Positions 5,774 to 7,633 of a stretch of DNA of 7,633 bases are shown here, piece after piece. Numbering within the stretch: position 1 is the stretch's first letter; the number at the start of each line of letters is the position of its first letter. The position numbers and the translations under genes were made by a program. This DNA is from FEN-680 sp036781505 (GTDB lineage: Bacteria; Actinomycetota; Geothermincolia; Fen-727; Anoxymicrobiaceae): positions 1 to 7,633 of the forward strand of contig DAIQAV010000121.1 of NCBI GenBank assembly GCA_036781505.1, read 5' to 3'. Below the pieces are notes generated by a model. That model was not told the DNA's origin. It searched no databases and saw nothing but the letters and a program-made list of their open reading frames with translations.

Positions 5774-6325
5774 TCAAGAATTCCGAGGTATTTGTCGTGC
5801 GTCAAAAAATGGGTCATTGATGTCAAGGTTATGAACGGGACAGTGAATGATCAAAGGTGTGGCATCGACAATCTCGTGTGGCAGCATCTCACCGAAGAGG
5901 ACTCGGGCGTCGAGAATACCTAGGACGCGGTCGCTGAGGCCCAACCATGAAGCTTTCTTTATGATCCCTTTGTCCTCTGTTACTAGCAGATCTGCGGCGT
6001 TTCTAGAAATGGCATATAGCAAATCGTTGTCGACCTTGTCATTCGGTCTTGTGGTTTTACCGACTACGGCCAGGAACGCGATGTCTGTGTCACAACTAGG
6101 CGGGGACGCTAAGTGGGCGTAGGCATCAAGTTTGGAGAGCTGGACTCGCCTTCTAGCTGTCTCTTTATCTCTCTTGAGATCTTCAATCGATGAAGGGTGC
6201 AGTAGTACTTGTACGTTCAGTGTGCCTAGGGTTTTCAGTAGTTGCTGAAGGTCCTCCGGAATTACTTGCTCTGCTTCTCGGGAAATGAAGATATTGGTGT
6301 CCAGAAGCACACGGATGTCACTCAC
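5774..6325 (-). CDS. PIN-domain protein (VapC-like nuclease fold)
   Basis: The acidic residues expected of a PIN nuclease are present in order: Asp9 in LLDTNIF, Glu48 in HPSSIEDL, Asp101 (or Asp99) in VDNDLLYA and Asp118 in LLVTEDKG. They would bind a divalent metal and cut RNA. At 183 residues it is longer than a typical VapC toxin (about 130); residues 140-183 form an extra tail ending NDPFFDARQIPRNS. No classic antitoxin gene is adjacent. It starts with GTG at 6325, overlapping by four bases (GTGA) the stop of an upstream frame, so translation is probably coupled. Ribosome binding is otherwise weak. The ASCH gene follows at once. The PIN/ASCH pair may act together on RNA, for example as a stress or defence module, but that is inference. 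From memory, PIN, GNAT and ASCH domains occur together in larger proteins, so this tail could be what is left of one. Confidence 0.8.
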   Translation of the reverse strand: MSDIRVLLDTNIFISREAEQVIPEDLQQLLKTLGTLNVQVLLHPSSIEDLKRDKETARRRVQLSKLDAYAHLASPPSCDTDIAFLAVVGKTTRPNDKVDNDLLYAISRNAADLLVTEDKGIIKKASWLGLSDRVLGILDARVLFGEMLPHEIVDATPLIIHCPVHNLDINDPFFDARQIPRNS

Positions 6326-6468
6326 GAATGCAGCACCACCTTAGCCGGTTCTAGGTTGATCTTTCTACACCAATTGGTCTGCTTCCTTGTGTTGCTTGTA
6401 TTGTATTGAGGGGGTATGACATCACGGAGGGCCCTTTCGTGTCCCGAATGCTTTACTTCAACGAAAGG
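6322..6468 (-). pseudogene. 3' remnant of an upstream gene in the PIN/ASCH operon
   Basis: The frame reads 48 residues without a stop (PFVEVKHSGHERALRDVI and on to KVVLHS). It ends in a TGA that overlaps the PIN GTG as GTGA, a common arrangement between real operon genes. It is preceded by an in-frame TAA and contains no ATG, GTG or TTG, so it cannot be a whole gene as it stands. An ATG at 6484 in another frame (M-I-S-Q-L-T-F) would join it only after a one-base frameshift and has no good ribosome binding site. I do not recognise the family. It may be a truncated nuclease, acetyltransferase or antitoxin partner, or a chance open frame. Confidence 0.4.
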
Positions 6469-6575
6469 TTAATTGACTTATCATAGACGGGCTAGAAGGG
6501 GTGGTCGTTTTTCTTAGGGAGGGCCGAACCGTTGCCCTGGGTCGGGGACTGCCTCTGGTCGAGCGCGTTCGTTAT
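6469..6575. other. Intergenic stretch with no recognised feature
   Basis: This gap lies between the lower-GC PIN/ASCH block and the Pho-box-like repeats. It has a short AGGGC/GCCCT hairpin (6520-6538) and a T5 run (6508-6512), but these do not combine into a terminator. No open frame or riboswitch core is recognisable. Confidence 0.4.
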
Positions 6576-6615
6576 TATTAACAGACTATTAACGTACGTT
6601 TCACGGGTAGTTAAC
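6576..6615 (+). promoter_or_regulatory. Pho-box-like array of four 11-bp direct repeats
   Basis: TTAAC, TTAAC, TTCAC and TTAAC start at 6578, 6589, 6600 and 6611, each exactly 11 bp apart. The first two units share seven bases (TATTAAC). Tandem TTAACA/TTCACC-like units with 11-bp period are the binding pattern of PhoP/PhoB-type OmpR-family response regulators. The array ends 10 bp before a -10-like hexamer, the same placement as Pho boxes that stand in for the -35. I infer activation of the secreted-protein gene, possibly under phosphate limitation. Confidence 0.6.
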
Positions 6616-6625
6616 CGGCCGGCTC

Positions 6626-6631
6626 GACAAT
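6626..6631 (+). promoter_or_regulatory. Putative -10 element of the activator-dependent promoter
   Basis: GACAAT matches TATAAT at four of six positions and has no -35 at normal spacing (6603-6608 is ACGGGT). Such a weak promoter fits dependence on the repeats just upstream. A start near 6638 would give a 5' leader of about 37 bases. Confidence 0.45.
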
Positions 6632-6674
6632 AGGATCAGGAAGATTCTGTTTGATGTCGAGCAAGGAGAACGAG

Positions 6675-7241
6675 ATGAAGAAGATCCTGATCGTAACGGC
6701 GTTGGTGGCGGCCATCACGCTCGGGCTCGGCGGCATCGCCGTCGCGCAGCAGACGTCTCCAACCGCTCCAGCCGGAAACAAGAACGCCGGCGCGAGGATT
6801 GAGCAGGCCAAACAGCGCATCGCAACGGCGATCGAGCGCGCTGGACAGGTCAAAGACAAAGCCCTCAAGCTGGTGAAGAACGGCGAGGCCCGCCTCAACA
6901 AGGTCATCGCGACGCTCAAAGCACAGGGGAAAGACGTCTCCAAGCTCACCCAGTACAAGGAAGCCATCGCGTCCAAGCTCAAGACGGCGCAGAGTGACTA
7001 CAACGCGCTGATCAGCAAGCTCAAGGAAGCGGAGGGCCTGGTATCGGCCACGACGGTCGTGCAGCTCAAGGCGGCCGTGAACGAGGCGAGAGTGCTGAGG
7101 GGGCGTGTCAGGACCGATGTGCAAGAGATCAGGCAGTACACCAAGACGGTTGTAAGGCCCGCGATCAAGTCCATGATGGGAAAGACCAAGGCTTCAGGGA
7201 AGCAGAAGACCCAGACGGCTCCCGCCAGTCCCACGCTGTAA
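6675..7241 (+). CDS. Secreted lysine-rich helical protein of unknown function
   Basis: I do not recognise a named family. The protein is 188 residues. MKK followed by a hydrophobic stretch to residue 23 and AVA-QQ gives a clear Sec signal peptide, cleaved after Ala24; there is no lipobox Cys. A short Pro/Thr/Ala linker (about 25-36) leads to a long region (about 37-165) rich in Ala, Lys, Leu and Gln with heptad-like spacing, likely an alpha-helical bundle or coiled coil. The tail is Lys/Thr/Pro/Ser-rich and probably disordered. The mature protein has no Cys and is strongly basic, suggesting binding to polyanions, cell wall polymers or phosphate-rich surfaces. I chose the ATG at 6675, six bases after AAGGAG (6663-6668); an ATG at 6651 would spoil the signal peptide. 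Pho-box-like repeats lie upstream and a strong hairpin downstream, so it is probably transcribed alone. Confidence 0.82.
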   Translation: MKKILIVTALVAAITLGLGGIAVAQQTSPTAPAGNKNAGARIEQAKQRIATAIERAGQVKDKALKLVKNGEARLNKVIATLKAQGKDVSKLTQYKEAIASKLKTAQSDYNALISKLKEAEGLVSATTVVQLKAAVNEARVLRGRVRTDVQEIRQYTKTVVRPAIKSMMGKTKASGKQKTQTAPASPTL

Positions 7242-7254
7242 TACAGACCCGTTA

Positions 7255-7302
7255 GCGAACACGCCGCGCGGCATAAACTCGAGGATGCCGCGCGGCGTTC
7301 GC
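7255..7302. terminator. Strong hairpin after the secreted-protein gene
   Basis: GCGAAC(ac)GCCGCGCGGCAT (7255-7274) pairs with ATGCCGCGCGGCGTTCGC (7285-7302): 18 bp with a two-base bulge and a 10-base loop, starting 13 bases after the stop. There is no T tract, so it is a U-less terminator or an mRNA 3' stabiliser rather than a standard intrinsic terminator. Confidence 0.6.
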
Positions 7303-7367
7303 TCGCACCCGTAACCCCCCGCTCTTGTGATATATTTTCATGCGCACGATCGAGCGAAGGGATGACG

Positions 7368-7633
7368 ATGGCGAGCAAGGAGCACCTCAAGATACTGAAG
7401 CAGGGGGTCAAAGCCTGGAACGAGTGGCGCCGCGTCGACATGAACGCGCGCCCCGACCTGTCCGGCCACGATTTCAAAGGCGTCGACCTCACCTACATAA
7501 ACTGGATGGTCACCGACCTGTCGGGCGCGAACCTGTCGGGATGCAACCTGAAGCAGGCCTACATGACCCACGCGAACCTGCAGAGCGCCGACCTGCGCAA
7601 GGCCAACATCAACCGCACGGACCTGCGCAACAC
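7368..7633 (+). CDS. Pentapeptide-repeat protein, 5' part (runs off the window)
   Basis: From about residue 24 the translation falls into A(D/N)LXX-type pentapeptides: DLSGH, DFKGV, DLTYI, then DLSGA, NLSGC, NLKQA, and NLQSA, DLRKA, NINRT, DLRN at the edge. Such repeats fold into a right-handed quadrilateral beta-helix. Known members include gyrase-protecting DNA mimics, but most have no assigned function and the class cannot be told from this fragment. The first 23 or so residues (ASKEHLKILKQGVKAWNEWR) form a helical cap common in this family, and there is no signal peptide, so it is cytosolic. I prefer the ATG at 7368, which is seven bases after AAGG, over the ATG at 7362, which abuts it. 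A TATATT at 7331-7336 may be the -10. The 3' end is outside the window. Confidence 0.88.
   Translation, partial: MASKEHLKILKQGVKAWNEWRRVDMNARPDLSGHDFKGVDLTYINWMVTDLSGANLSGCNLKQAYMTHANLQSADLRKANINRTDLRN

Noticed and set aside
6433..6468. Inverted repeat CCTTTCGT/ACGAAAGG with a 20-base loop
   Set aside because: Eight base pairs with a long loop, inside a possible reading frame and without a T tract; probably chance.
6480..6575. Possible riboswitch before the secreted-protein gene
   Set aside because: I looked for c-di-GMP, c-di-AMP and cobalamin core motifs and found none; the region also lies upstream of the predicted transcript start.
1..7633. CRISPR array or insertion sequence
   Set aside because: No regularly spaced repeat-spacer pattern and no transposase or integrase reading frame is visible.

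Overview
The window reads as a high-GC bacterial chromosome segment. The large minus-strand operon is strongly GC-biased at third codon positions and its genes overlap or abut. I suspect an actinobacterial lineage, because of the near-leaderless leader-peptide start, the high GC and the overall style. No marker here proves the phylum.

Region 1 (about 1-4880, minus strand) is a tryptophan biosynthesis operon in the order trpL-trpE-trpG/D(fused)-trpC-trpF, probably running into trpB at the window edge. Together the encoded enzymes take chorismate and glutamine to anthranilate (TrpE with the TrpG half), then phosphoribosyl-anthranilate (TrpD half), CdRP (TrpF) and indole-3-glycerol phosphate (TrpC). 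The operon starts from an exact TTGACA-17-TATAAT promoter. This is followed almost at once by an 18-residue leader peptide with tandem Trp codons and a full ribosome-mediated attenuator (1:2, 2:3 and 3:4 pairings). Unusually, a second perfect intrinsic terminator lies between the attenuator and the trpE ribosome binding site. Its 5' arm is complementary to the 3' arm of the first terminator, so the two could switch together as a relay. This is the most interesting signal in the window.

Region 2 (about 4900-5320) holds a divergent tRNA-Ala(UGC) gene and a gene-free stretch packed with G/C-rich palindromes. The last 14 bases of the tRNA gene are repeated 196 bp downstream, as at a tRNA-targeted integration site. 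A 13-base inverted copy of the tRNA T-arm/acceptor segment lies just past the tRNA.

Region 3 (about 5350-6470, minus strand) is lower in GC and looks acquired. It encodes a PIN-domain protein followed by an ASCH-domain protein. Upstream is the 3' end of a further reading frame whose stop codon overlaps the PIN start but which has no start codon of its own.

Region 4 (about 6570-7633, plus strand) returns to high GC. Four TTAAC/TTCAC units spaced exactly 11 bp apart, like a Pho box, sit 10 bp upstream of a -10-like element. They precede a gene for a secreted, lysine-rich helical protein. After a strong hairpin, a pentapeptide-repeat protein begins and runs off the window.
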